DNA of 64,000 nt from Mycetocola tolaasinivorans. GTDB lineage: Bacteria > Actinomycetota > Actinomycetes > Actinomycetales > Microbacteriaceae. A program made the translations under genes and the position numbers. The DNA lies in contig NZ_RCUX01000009.1 of the NCBI RefSeq assembly GCF_003667565.1, positions 62,001 to 126,000 of the forward strand, read 5' to 3'. Positions 53,291 through 62,284 of this stretch are shown in pieces (position 1 is the stretch's first letter; the number at the start of each line of letters is the position of its first letter). The notes under the pieces were generated by a model that saw nothing but the letters and a program-made list of their open reading frames with translations, searched no databases and was not told the DNA's origin.

Positions 53291-56200
53291 CTAGGCGGCC
53301 ACCGTCGCCAGATCTCCGCGCAGCGCACGCACTAGGGCGTTCGCTGGGTCTTCGGCCGCACGCTCGTTGAGCAGCGTCTCGGCCCGGGCGACATCTCCCG
53401 CAAGGAGCGCGAGCTGAGCCTCGATCAGGTCGAGCAGGTTGTCCTGGGTCTGCTGAACGTCCTCATGGAAGATCAGCATCGTGGGCAGAGAGGTGGCGAA
53501 GTAGTCGATTTTCGCCGGTGTCTGCCGCGTCACGGCCACGTAGTCACCGAGCTCCCGGGTCAGGCGTTCGGCCAGACCGGCCTCGCCGAGACGGCCGGCC
53601 GCGCGAATCGAGTAGTACGTCATCGGCGAGTGCGGCACCTCGAGCATGGTGGTGAAGTCGCCGGCGCTGTGCGCGGCGGTGTGCCAGGCTTCGGCGGCTT
53701 CGGCCTCGCGCCCGGCGGCGGCGAGCGCGTCGCCGAGCGCAAGGTAAAGATCCGAACGATTGGCGAGCGGGTGCGGTGCCTCCCCGAGGTTTGCCGGCAC
53801 CGTCACCACGCTGTTCAGCGCGGCAAGGGCGGCCGCGGTGTCTCCCGCGGCGAGCGCGCGGGACGCAATTTCCCGCTGGGCGAGCGACCACACGCGGATG
53901 GTCTCTCCCTCACCGCCCTCCCAGGGACTGAAGGAACGCGTGGAGAGCAGCGTCACGGCCTCATCCACCCGACCCTCGAGGATCAGGAGTTCGGCGTAGG
54001 CGAGTGCGAGGTCGTCGCGGTCACGCGCGCCCTCCCCGGCCGCGGCCAGTGCGGCCAGCCGCTCGGCAGTGGGGGTACCCACCCGGCGGGCGAGCTGATC
54101 GGCCTCGTAGCGCAGTTTGGGGTCGCCCGGATCGGCGGCCACCGCACGGGCGTAGTACCGCACGGCGAGCGCCGGATCACCCAGCACATTGTGGGCGGCG
54201 AGGCCCAGACCGCGCAGCACCACGGGATCACCCGGGGCGATCCGCTCGGCGTGCTCCAGCTCGGCGATACCCTCCGCATAGCGGCGGTGGAAGTAGAGCC
54301 AGTGCGCGAGCAGGGCGTGAGCCCGGGCATCATCGGTGGCGCTGATGCGTCGCTCCAGCAGCTGGGCGTCGGCGAGGGAGGCGGCGAATCCGCGATCCAT
54401 CGGGAGGGTGCGGGCGTCGGCAAGCGCCACGGCGGCCTCGGCTGTGCGCCCGAGGGCTTCGAGGAGCTCTGCGCGATAGTACGCGATCAGCACGGCCGGG
54501 TCTCCGGCACCCTCCACGGGTCGCACTCGGGCGGCGGTCTGGGCGAGGTCGTAGACGCGCAGGGCATCCTCGGCGAGGCCGAGCGTCGCGTACTCCCCCG
54601 CCACGTCGCGCAGAATTCCCGCGTCGCTCAGGCCAGAGTCCCGGGCGGTGGGCACGGCGGCCGAGTCTTCGAGGTCCCGCAGCCAGGCGTCAAGCGGATC
54701 GAGCGTGCGCGCCTGAGCCAGTACCTCGGCGGCGCGCTCGGCACGACCGAGGTGGCGCAGCGCGAGAACGCGCAGGGCGAGGGCCTGCAGGTTATCGGTA
54801 TCGAAGCGCGCGGCGATCTCTGCGTGCTCACGCACATCGTTCCACCGGGTAGCTCGCGCGGCGATCCGCGCACGCTGCAGATGGCTGGCGCTGCGCCAGG
54901 CGAAGTTCCAGGCGGCCTTTCCGAATGCCTCCTCGGCGTCGACATCACGCCCCTGGGCCACGAGCACCACGCCGAGCAGGTACAGTGCCTCGCCATCAAC
55001 GGGGTTGAGATTGCGGCGAGTCTGCCGCGCAATCGCGGTGCGCAGCAGGGACTCGGCCTCGGCCAGACGACCGGTGTTCAGGCGCAGGCTCGCGAGGGCA
55101 ACATTGCTGCGGGAGTCCCTCGGGTCGCGGCGCAGCACCTCCTCGAAGTAGGGCTCGGCCGAGCGGGTGGCGTGACGGTTCTGCACCAGGTGCACGCCGG
55201 TCACGTACAGCTCGTCCACCGACTCGATCTCGGCGGGGGCGGGGGGCTCGGTCGCGGTCTCGAAGCCGTCGGCGGAGGCGTCTCGGTACTCCGTCGAGGC
55301 CTCGAGTACGCTCGATCCATCGGTGCCAAACAGCACCACGCGCAGGTCGCCCGCGGCCGTTACCGGCACGGTGGTGAGCAGCGGTTTTCCCGGCTCCAGC
55401 GCGGTTTCGGTAGCCCAGAGTTCGGTACCCGCCTCATCCTGAAGTGCGATCCGCGCGGACGCGCGGACGCTCGTGCTGGCGACCCCGATGGTGGCCTCAC
55501 GGGACGCGCCCTCGCCCGAAACGGTCAGCCGGATGGCGGCCTCGGTGTTCGCCTGGGTCAGCGGCCCAATGCCGTGATACGGGAACCAGTACTGACTAAA
55601 GGTCTTGGTCTCCCCCGGGGTGAGGAAGGTGAAGTCGGGCTGGTTGTCGGTGTACACCCCGGCCATGAGCTCCACATAGGGCTCGGAGTCGTCGCTGAGG
55701 TTGGCATCCCAGGCGCGGCCAAACGGCGCGGTACCCCAGGTCCACTGCTTCTTTCCGGGTGAGACGTGGTGGTCGGCAATGTGGGCAAAGCCCAGGCCGG
55801 TGTGGTGGTCGTAGCCGCCGAAGAAGTCGTCGCCGCTGGCCACGCACATGTAGGAGGTGGGCACCGGGATGTTGCGATACCAGTCGATGCGGTCGGCGTC
55901 CTCGGCGATGAACTCGGGATCCCCGACCCGCGCCCGGGCCGCATAGTCGATGCCATAGTAGGGCTCGTCGGCAGCGGGGAACGCGGTGGCAGCGCGCTTG
56001 GCGTGATCGGCCACCACGTGGGCATCGGCCGGGAAGAACGACTGATACTCATCGTGCACGCGAACCGCGACGTTTGCCCACCAGAGGAACGTCTGGGTGG
56101 TATCGGTGCGGTTGAACACCCGCACGCGCGCCTCGATCACCGCGCTGTCCGGGCGCAGCCGAATGCCGTGCATGCCCTTCATCCGGGCGAAGGGGTCGTG

Positions 56201-56701
56201 ATCCGAGCACCAGATGGTAATCGAGCCATCCTCCTCGTGTTCGATGCTCCAGTCCATCGGCAGGAAGGTACCCGGCCGGTGGTGCTGGGGCCAGTTGAAC
56301 TCGATGCCGCCGGAAATCCACGGGCCGGCGAGACCCACCAGGGCGGGCTTGATCGCGTCATTGCGATAGAAGAGATCCTTACCGGTGAGCTTGTCCACGG
56401 CAATGTGGACGCGGCCGCCGAGCTCGGGCAGGATCACCAGGCGCAGGTAGCGATTTTCCAGGTGCAGGGCCTGCCAGGTTTCGGTGGTGGCCTCGTGACT
56501 CACCGATTCGATGAACGGCAGCGGATAGACGCGGCCCGAGGAGCCCTGGTAGACGCGATTCTCGAGGAACGCGGGCAGGCGCTCGGGTGTTCCGGGCAGG
56601 TAGGTGGGCAGTTCAACCGATTCGCTCCATCCGGCAACCGCGGCGCTGCGCTGGTCGGAGGGCTTTTCGGGAAGCGGAAAGCGGGGGTTCGTGTGGCTCA
56701 T
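53291..56701 (-). CDS. DUF5107 and tetratricopeptide repeat protein
   Basis: A 1136-residue cytoplasmic protein. The first 330 residues fit DUF5107 (LRLVILPELGGRVHIAVDKL, GIEFNWPQHHRPGTF, DHHTGLGFAHIADHHV), a galactose-mutarotase-like fold found with glycosidases. A beta linker follows (about 330-470), and then many TPR-like repeats (about 500-1100, for example RDSRSNVALASLRLNTGRLAEAE in part). No catalytic function is established. It sits next to the alpha-galactoside operon, and a role in glycan sensing or processing is only inference. Confidence 0.82.
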   Translation of the reverse strand: MSHTNPRFPLPEKPSDQRSAAVAGWSESVELPTYLPGTPERLPAFLENRVYQGSSGRVYPLPFIESVSHEATTETWQALHLENRYLRLVILPELGGRVHIAVDKLTGKDLFYRNDAIKPALVGLAGPWISGGIEFNWPQHHRPGTFLPMDWSIEHEEDGSITIWCSDHDPFARMKGMHGIRLRPDSAVIEARVRVFNRTDTTQTFLWWANVAVRVHDEYQSFFPADAHVVADHAKRAATAFPAADEPYYGIDYAARARVGDPEFIAEDADRIDWYRNIPVPTSYMCVASGDDFFGGYDHHTGLGFAHIADHHVSPGKKQWTWGTAPFGRAWDANLSDDSEPYVELMAGVYTDNQPDFTFLTPGETKTFSQYWFPYHGIGPLTQANTEAAIRLTVSGEGASREATIGVASTSVRASARIALQDEAGTELWATETALEPGKPLLTTVPVTAAGDLRVVLFGTDGSSVLEASTEYRDASADGFETATEPPAPAEIESVDELYVTGVHLVQNRHATRSAEPYFEEVLRRDPRDSRSNVALASLRLNTGRLAEAESLLRTAIARQTRRNLNPVDGEALYLLGVVLVAQGRDVDAEEAFGKAAWNFAWRSASHLQRARIAARATRWNDVREHAEIAARFDTDNLQALALRVLALRHLGRAERAAEVLAQARTLDPLDAWLRDLEDSAAVPTARDSGLSDAGILRDVAGEYATLGLAEDALRVYDLAQTAARVRPVEGAGDPAVLIAYYRAELLEALGRTAEAAVALADARTLPMDRGFAASLADAQLLERRISATDDARAHALLAHWLYFHRRYAEGIAELEHAERIAPGDPVVLRGLGLAAHNVLGDPALAVRYYARAVAADPGDPKLRYEADQLARRVGTPTAERLAALAAAGEGARDRDDLALAYAELLILEGRVDEAVTLLSTRSFSPWEGGEGETIRVWSLAQREIASRALAAGDTAAALAALNSVVTVPANLGEAPHPLANRSDLYLALGDALAAAGREAEAAEAWHTAAHSAGDFTTMLEVPHSPMTYYSIRAAGRLGEAGLAERLTRELGDYVAVTRQTPAKIDYFATSLPTMLIFHEDVQQTQDNLLDLIEAQLALLAGDVARAETLLNERAAEDPANALVRALRGDLATVAA

Positions 56702-56820
56702 ACCCAGGAGATTAGGGCGCGCACGGAGTAATAACCATGCCCGTTCCGATGCGGTACCTGGACGATTCGCCGATCTACTTTCCGGATGGTTCCGGTACCG
56801 TTAGGCGAATACTGCGTGAT

Positions 56821-57312
56821 TCAATGGTTATTTGTGAGATTTCCCAGGTCACGCCTGCGCGTGGAGACCCGTGCGGGGTCAACCCGCTCACCCTCCGGCG
56901 TGACGTATGCCAGCTCGACCCGCCGACCATCATCAGTGGTGTACGCGGCCACCTCGCGACTGTTTTCGAGCGGCCGATTCTTGGCACCCCATCCGGCGAG
57001 CGCGCTCACGAGCATGTTGAACTCTCGCCCGGCCTCGGTGAGGACGTACTCGAAGCGCTCGCGCGAGCCGGGCTCGCGGTAGCCGTGGCGCTCCATGATC
57101 CCCTCCTCCACGAGCTTGCCGAGGCGGTCGGTAAGGATGTTTGGGGCAATGTGCAGGCCGTCTCGAAAGTCGGCAAACCGGGTGGTGCCGCGCAGCAGGG
57201 CGCGGCGCAGGATGAGCATGGTCCAGCGATCGCCGACGATCTCCAAGCTCCGGTAGACGGGGCAGAGTTCGGGATCGAGGGTGGGTTCTGAGTACTCGGT
57301 GTAACCGGTCAT
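56821..57312 (-). CDS. HxlR-family transcriptional regulator
   Basis: A 163-residue regulator with the HxlR pattern: CPVYRSLEIVGDRWTMLILR, then RFADFRDGLHIAPNILTDRL and the winged part MERHGYREPGSRERFEYVLT. I took ATG 57312; a GTG at 57330 is possible. It is divergent from an MFS gene and likely controls it, often in response to a quinone, aldehyde or drug. Confidence 0.9.
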   Translation of the reverse strand: MTGYTEYSEPTLDPELCPVYRSLEIVGDRWTMLILRRALLRGTTRFADFRDGLHIAPNILTDRLGKLVEEGIMERHGYREPGSRERFEYVLTEAGREFNMLVSALAGWGAKNRPLENSREVAAYTTDDGRRVELAYVTPEGERVDPARVSTRRRDLGNLTNNH

Positions 57313-57348
57313 GGCAAAAAGTTTACCCACCTGAGTTGCAAAAATCTA

Positions 57349-57364
57349 CCTAGGGGTCTAGGTT
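57349..57364. promoter_or_regulatory. dyad between HxlR and MFS genes
   Basis: ACCTAG-GGGT-CTAGGT, a perfect 6-bp inverted repeat, in the 91-base divergent region. It is a candidate HxlR operator. Confidence 0.4.
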
Positions 57365-57403
57365 TTATTTTACTACTTAGCTTTCGTGTTCAAAGGACCA
57401 CAC

Positions 57404-58594
57404 ATGCCCACCCTCTCCCCACGCGCCGGGTTCTGGACCGCGGCCGCCGTCGCTGCTCTCGCGCTCTGGTCCAGCGCCGCCCCCACCCTCGCCTACCCGC
57501 TGTACGAGGCGCAGTGGGGCATCAGCTCCGCCGACGCCACCTGGATCTTCTCGGCCTACCCGGCCATGCTGATCGTCGTGCTGGTGCTCTTCGGAAACCT
57601 CTCCGACTACATCGGCCGCCGAAACACCATCCTGCTGGGCCTCGGTGCCCAGATCGTCGGCACGCTGGTATTCGCGTTTGCCCCGGGGTACGCCTGGTTG
57701 ATCATCGCCCGGCTGTTTATCGGTGCCGGCGTGGGCCTCGCGCTCAGCCCGGCGAGCGTGGCCATGGTGGAGTTTGCCGCGCCGGAGAAAAAGGCCAGCG
57801 CGGGTTCGATCACCACCACGGCCACCGCGGTAGGGCTCGCGCTTTCCACCCTGGTGGGTGGCGCGCTGATTCAGTACGCACCCTTCCCGCTGCACCTGAA
57901 CTTCTTCGTACTCGCCGCGGTTACCGCCGTGGTGATGGGCTTTGCGTTCGCGCTCCCCCGCCACAACCCGACCGAGCCCACCGGCCGATGGCGCGTGCGC
58001 CCCATCGCCATCCCCAAGGGGTCTCGCGGCCTATTTGGCATCGGGGCCATCACGATCAGCGCCGCCTACCTGTGCGGTGCCCTGATCCTGCCGCTCGGCG
58101 CACAGATCGCCCACACCCTCGCCGGATCCACCAACGCGCTGGTCACCGGTGCGCTGATGGCGATTTTCCCGGTGATGGTGGCCGCGGGCTCCCTCCTCAC
58201 GCGCAGCTGGAACACCCGCACGCTCATCTTCACCGCCGGCATCACGCTCATCGTGGGTCTCTGGCTCTTTGACCTCACCGGCAGCGTCGCGAGCCTCGCA
58301 CTGTACTTCATCGCGTCGGCGTTTGCCGGGCTCGGTTACGGGCTCTCCTTCACCGCCGGCCTCACCGTCCTGACCCGCTACGCGGCCCCGAAGCATCGCG
58401 CCAGCATGGTCTCCGGCGGCTACCTCATCGGGTACGTCTTCCAGGGCGGTGCCGCCCCCATCCTGGGCGCGATCACCACGGGCTCGGGCATCCGTGCCGC
58501 GCTGCTGGTGGGCGCGGTCTCCTACACGGTCATCTTCCTGCTGATGATGTTCTCGGCCCGCCGCCTGGGCGCCCCGGCGGAGGTCACCGCGTAG
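57404..58594 (+). CDS. MFS transporter (drug-efflux-like)
   Basis: A 396-residue permease of about twelve helices with the loop NLSDYIGRRNTILLG after helix 2 and RLFIGAGVGLALSPAS in helix 4, typical of efflux permeases. The ATG at 57404 has an AAAGGA box. The divergent HxlR gene and the dyad suggest an inducible efflux unit. A perfect palindromic terminator follows. Confidence 0.88.
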   Translation: MPTLSPRAGFWTAAAVAALALWSSAAPTLAYPLYEAQWGISSADATWIFSAYPAMLIVVLVLFGNLSDYIGRRNTILLGLGAQIVGTLVFAFAPGYAWLIIARLFIGAGVGLALSPASVAMVEFAAPEKKASAGSITTTATAVGLALSTLVGGALIQYAPFPLHLNFFVLAAVTAVVMGFAFALPRHNPTEPTGRWRVRPIAIPKGSRGLFGIGAITISAAYLCGALILPLGAQIAHTLAGSTNALVTGALMAIFPVMVAAGSLLTRSWNTRTLIFTAGITLIVGLWLFDLTGSVASLALYFIASAFAGLGYGLSFTAGLTVLTRYAAPKHRASMVSGGYLIGYVFQGGAAPILGAITTGSGIRAALLVGAVSYTVIFLLMMFSARRLGAPAEVTA

Positions 58595-58610
58595 CCACAC
58601 GGACACAAAA

Positions 58611-58640
58611 CGGCCGCCGCTCCCCGGGGAGCGGCGGCCG
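58611..58640. terminator. perfect 30-bp palindromic terminator
   Basis: Positions 58611-58625 and 58626-58640 are exact reverse complements. It lies between the MFS gene and the converging gene that ends at 58656. Confidence 0.8.
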
Positions 58641-58655
58641 CAGCGTATCTTGGAC

Positions 58656-59696
58656 CTAGTCGATGTTCGGGAAGGTTGCCGGGTCCGGCAGGTGATCTAT
58701 CACGCTGGTAGTGGTCACCGAGCTGAAGAGCACGGTTCCGGCCGGAGCATAGAGCAGGGGCATATCCTCTAGGAGTACATCTCGCGAACCGATCACCCGT
58801 CCGTTTGCGGGGTCAACGATCAGTTCCTCCCGAGACTTTCCCCCCGAACCGGCGTCTACCCGGGAGAATGCAACACCGGCCTGACCGGCGATCTCCACAC
58901 CGGTTTCCTGCACCTCGACCCCGGGGATCCGGGCGAGGACTCGGAACAGAGCCGCCCGCAGGTCTGCGGGAACCGCAGGTTCCCGTACGAGATCATTAAC
59001 ACCCACCCACATCGCCTGTTCGTGTGATCCCGAACCCTCAACGGACTCGTCGAAATAGCGGTACAGAGCGTCGGGATCGCGCGAATATCCGGAAAAGTCA
59101 GCGGCCGAGGGCGCGGGATACACACCTCCGCCAAGCGTTGCGGTAAACACCCCGTGGGTTACCGAACCGGGTTCCGTCATACGCTGATATCTCCCTTCAG
59201 CGTCGGCACGTGCCTCGGGTCCACCGTGAAAATCAGTCGGTGGTAGCTCGGTTCGGACGATCATCCAGTCCCCACCGCGATCGGCCGGGATGTAGAACAC
59301 CGACTTGCTGCCCTGGATCCAGTGTCCCTCATCGGTGACAATATCCGAAGGGCGCTGATAGTTAAACCCCTCCTGAACGATTTTCAGGAATTGGCCGGGC
59401 CCCACCACGAGATCGGTGCTCAAAATGGCAGCCTCGGCAGCGCGTTCGAGCACCTGTGCGGCGCGAGCCTCCACGCCCTGCTGACCGGGGGTGAACACCA
59501 CATCGGCGGCAACGAGGCCAGTCACGGCGAGGGCCGCGGCCACACCCCAGACCAGCGGGCGACGCGGGCTCAGCACTCGGCCCTGTGCCGGCGCCACAGC
59601 GGGCTTGGGAATGGTGCGCTCAGCAGTGGTGCGCTCGGTGATGCGCGCATGCATGCGGTTGATACGGTCGGGCGATGGTCCGAGGTGTGAGTTCAC
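58656..59696 (-). CDS. CU044_5270-like membrane protein paired with an ECF sigma factor
   Basis: A 346-residue protein. Residues about 48-66 form one membrane helix after a basic, positively charged N-terminus. The rest is outside, with FLKIVQEGFNYQRPSDIVTD and a C-terminal EELIVDPANGRVIGSRDVLL that fits the actinobacterial CU044_5270 group. The start GTG (59694-59696) overlaps the sigma factor stop (GTGA). This coupling suggests an anti-sigma or sensor role, which is not proven. Confidence 0.75.
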   Translation of the reverse strand: MNSHLGPSPDRINRMHARITERTTAERTIPKPAVAPAQGRVLSPRRPLVWGVAAALAVTGLVAADVVFTPGQQGVEARAAQVLERAAEAAILSTDLVVGPGQFLKIVQEGFNYQRPSDIVTDEGHWIQGSKSVFYIPADRGGDWMIVRTELPPTDFHGGPEARADAEGRYQRMTEPGSVTHGVFTATLGGGVYPAPSAADFSGYSRDPDALYRYFDESVEGSGSHEQAMWVGVNDLVREPAVPADLRAALFRVLARIPGVEVQETGVEIAGQAGVAFSRVDAGSGGKSREELIVDPANGRVIGSRDVLLEDMPLLYAPAGTVLFSSVTTTSVIDHLPDPATFPNID

Positions 59697-60292
59697 GAGT
59701 TTTCCCCAATCGGGCTGAGACGAAGACGAAGTTTCTGGCGCAACCGCGACAGGCGGTTACGGACAACACCGGTGGTGGTACCGAGTGCACGGGCGGCCGC
59801 ATCGTAGCTGATGCCCTCATCGAGACACAGGTGATAGAGCATCTGGTCAATGCCCGAAAGCTCCTCAACCGCAGCCTGAATCTCGGTCGCAAGCGCGGCA
59901 TCCAGAGCCTCCTGCTCGGCGGAGGGCACCGCCGGGTGGGTGCGCTCATCGAGGCTTTCGGCGAACCGGGCGCGGGCAGCGCCGCGTGACCGAATGCGGT
60001 TGAGTCCCAGATTCCTGCAGGCCACGAGAAGCCAGGGCAGCACGGAGGTGTCGACGACGCGAATGGTGGTGCGTTTACCCCAGGCGAGGACGAAGACGTC
60101 CTGGGTGAGTTCCTCTGCGTCCTGCTCGGAACCGAGCATGCGCCAGGCATACCGATAGACGGCGCTCCCATGCGTGCGATATATCCGATCAAATGCGGAT
60201 CTATCGCCAGCACGGAGGGCGTCTACGGGGTCGGGCGGGCCGTGGGTATGACCCGCGGCAGGCGCGGTGTCAAGCACGCTGGTGTCCGTCAT
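59693..60292 (-). CDS. ECF-type RNA polymerase sigma factor
   Basis: A 199-residue sigma-70 family protein with region 2 (FDRIYRTHGSAVYRYAWRML, EELTQDVFVLAW) and region 4 (GIDQMLYHLCLDEGISYDAA, TGVVRNRLSRLRQKL). It is first in a two-gene unit with the CU044_5270-like membrane protein. No matching promoter motif was identified. Confidence 0.9.
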   Translation of the reverse strand: MTDTSVLDTAPAAGHTHGPPDPVDALRAGDRSAFDRIYRTHGSAVYRYAWRMLGSEQDAEELTQDVFVLAWGKRTTIRVVDTSVLPWLLVACRNLGLNRIRSRGAARARFAESLDERTHPAVPSAEQEALDAALATEIQAAVEELSGIDQMLYHLCLDEGISYDAAARALGTTTGVVRNRLSRLRQKLRLRLSPIGENS

Positions 60293-60374
60293 AGGATTTC
60301 CCCCTCCCGCGGATACTTCTTGTGTGTGCGTTCATACCCCGTAGTGTCCAAACCCCACGGATCGTCTCACACTA

Positions 60375-60419
60375 AACACCACACCGCCGCATCCGTGGCG
60401 GATACGGCGGTGTGGTGTT
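60375..60419 (-). terminator. terminator after proS
   Basis: A 21-bp stem (60375-60395 with 60399-60419, one mismatch) with a 3-base loop, 8 bases after the proS stop. Confidence 0.85.
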
Positions 60420-60427
60420 GTACGGAA

Positions 60428-62203
60428 CTAGACGCGGGCGGCCACCAGGGCGGCGGTGAGCTCCTCGATCTTGATCGGGGTACGCTCGCCGGTGCGGCGG
60501 TCCCACAGCTCGGCCTCGCCGTCGGCAACGCCGCGGCCGAAGATCACGATGGTGGGAACACCCAGCAGTTCGGCGTCTCCGAACTTCACACCCGGGGAGA
60601 CCTTGGGACGGTCGTCGAAGAGCACGTCGAAGCCGTGCTTTTCGAGGTCGGCCACGGCGGTTTCTGCGGCGTCGAAGACGGCCGAGTCCTTCCCGGTGGC
60701 GATGATGTGCAGGTCGAACGGTGCGATCTCCGGGGTCCAGGCGAGGCCCTTGTCGTCGGAGTTCAGCTCGGCCAGCAGGGCCAGCGCACGGGTCACACCG
60801 ATGCCGTAGGAGCCCATGGTGACGGTCACGAGCTTGCCGTTTTCATCCAGCACCCTGAGGCCCAGGGCCTCCGCGTACTTGCGTCCGAGCTGGAAGACGT
60901 GGCCGATCTCGACACCGCGAGCCAGCTCGACCGGGCCGGAGCCGTCGGGTGCGGGGTCACCGGCGAGAACCTGGGCGGCCTCGATGGTGCCGTCGGCGGT
61001 GAAGTCGCGGCCGGCCACCAGGCCAAACACGTGCTTTCCGGCCTCGTTGGCACCGGTGATCCAGCTGGTGCCGGACACCACGCGGGGGTCGAGCAGGTAG
61101 CGGATCTTGGTGGCGGACTCCTCACCGAGCACGGCGCCGGCGGGCGACCACGGGCCGATGTAGCCCTTGACCAGGCCCGGGTTCTTGACGAAGTCCTCGG
61201 CCTCGGCCGGGTCAACATCGGCGGGGGCCACGGCCACCTCGACGCGCTTGAGGTCAACATCGCGGTCGCCGGGCAGACCCACCACGAGCAGCTCGGTCGA
61301 GCCGTCGAGGTTGGTGAGCTTCAGCACGACGTTCTTCAGGGTGTCGGCGGCGGTCCACTCGCGGCCATCGGCGCGGGGGTGGTCGGCGTTGGCGGCGGCC
61401 ACGAGCTTGTCGATGGTCTCGCTGTCCGGGGTATCAAACACCTCAGCGGCGGACTGACCCTCGATCGCGATCTCGGCGGGCACCTCGGTGACGTAGGCCT
61501 CAACGTTGGCGGCGTAACCGCCGGCGGAGCGCACGAAGGTGTCCTCACCGATGACGGTCGGGTGCAGGAACTCCTCGGAGCGTGAGCCACCCATCGCGCC
61601 GGCGTCGGCCTGCACGATGACGTATTCGAGACCCAGACGGGTAAAGATGCGCTCATAGGCGTCACGCTGCACCTGGTAGCTGGCCTCGAGGCCGGCGTCG
61701 GTGTGGTCGAACGAGTAGGCGTCCTTCATGGTGAACTCGCGGCCGCGCAGCAGACCGGCGCGGGGCCGTGCCTCATCGCGGTACTTGTCCTGAATCTGGT
61801 ACAGGGTGACCGGGAGGTCCTTGTACGAGCCGTAGAGGTCCTTCACCAGAGCGGTGAAGGCTTCCTCATGGGTCGGGGCAAGGAGCATATCGGTGCCCTT
61901 GCGGTCCTGCAGACGGAAGAGGTTGTCGCCGTACTCTTCCCAGCGGCCGGTGGCCTCATACAGCTCGCGCGGCAGCAGCGCGGGGAAGTGCACCTCGTGG
62001 GCACCGGCGGCGGCCATCTCCTCGCGGACGATCGCCTCGACCTTCGCCTTAACCTTGAGGCCCAGTGGCAGCCAGGCGAAGATACCCGGAGCCTGGCGTC
62101 GGATGTATCCGGCGCGCACCAGCAGTCGATGGCTCTTCACCTCCGCATCGGAGGGGTCTTCACGGAGCGTACGAAGGAAATAGTTTGAAAGTCGCGTAAC
62201 CAC
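60428..62203 (-). CDS. proS: prolyl-tRNA synthetase
   Basis: A 591-residue bacterial-type ProRS. Motif 2 contains [17 protein letters not shown], with TMKDAYSFD. An insertion (editing-type) domain lies between about residues 220 and 390, motif 3 is [14 protein letters not shown], and an anticodon-binding domain follows ([15 protein letters not shown]). It charges tRNA-Pro. In related genomes proS, rimP and nusA are neighbours; here 16 kb of other genes intervene. Confidence 0.97.
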   Translation of the reverse strand: MVTRLSNYFLRTLREDPSDAEVKSHRLLVRAGYIRRQAPGIFAWLPLGLKVKAKVEAIVREEMAAAGAHEVHFPALLPRELYEATGRWEEYGDNLFRLQDRKGTDMLLAPTHEEAFTALVKDLYGSYKDLPVTLYQIQDKYRDEARPRAGLLRGREFTMKDAYSFDHTDAGLEASYQVQRDAYERIFTRLGLEYVIVQADAGAMGGSRSEEFLHPTVIGEDTFVRSAGGYAANVEAYVTEVPAEIAIEGQSAAEVFDTPDSETIDKLVAAANADHPRADGREWTAADTLKNVVLKLTNLDGSTELLVVGLPGDRDVDLKRVEVAVAPADVDPAEAEDFVKNPGLVKGYIGPWSPAGAVLGEESATKIRYLLDPRVVSGTSWITGANEAGKHVFGLVAGRDFTADGTIEAAQVLAGDPAPDGSGPVELARGVEIGHVFQLGRKYAEALGLRVLDENGKLVTVTMGSYGIGVTRALALLAELNSDDKGLAWTPEIAPFDLHIIATGKDSAVFDAAETAVADLEKHGFDVLFDDRPKVSPGVKFGDAELLGVPTIVIFGRGVADGEAELWDRRTGERTPIKIEELTAALVAARV

Positions 62204-62284
62204 GTTCCCATGCTAGCGCCCCGGGGTGCGCTCAGCGAGCAATAGTCCTTTAAGGTTTCTTGCGGAGATGGTGCAGGCAGTTTT

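Noticed and set aside
53465..55762. 765-residue plus-strand open frame
   Set aside because: Antisense to the DUF5107/TPR gene, whose repeats and motifs are coherent.
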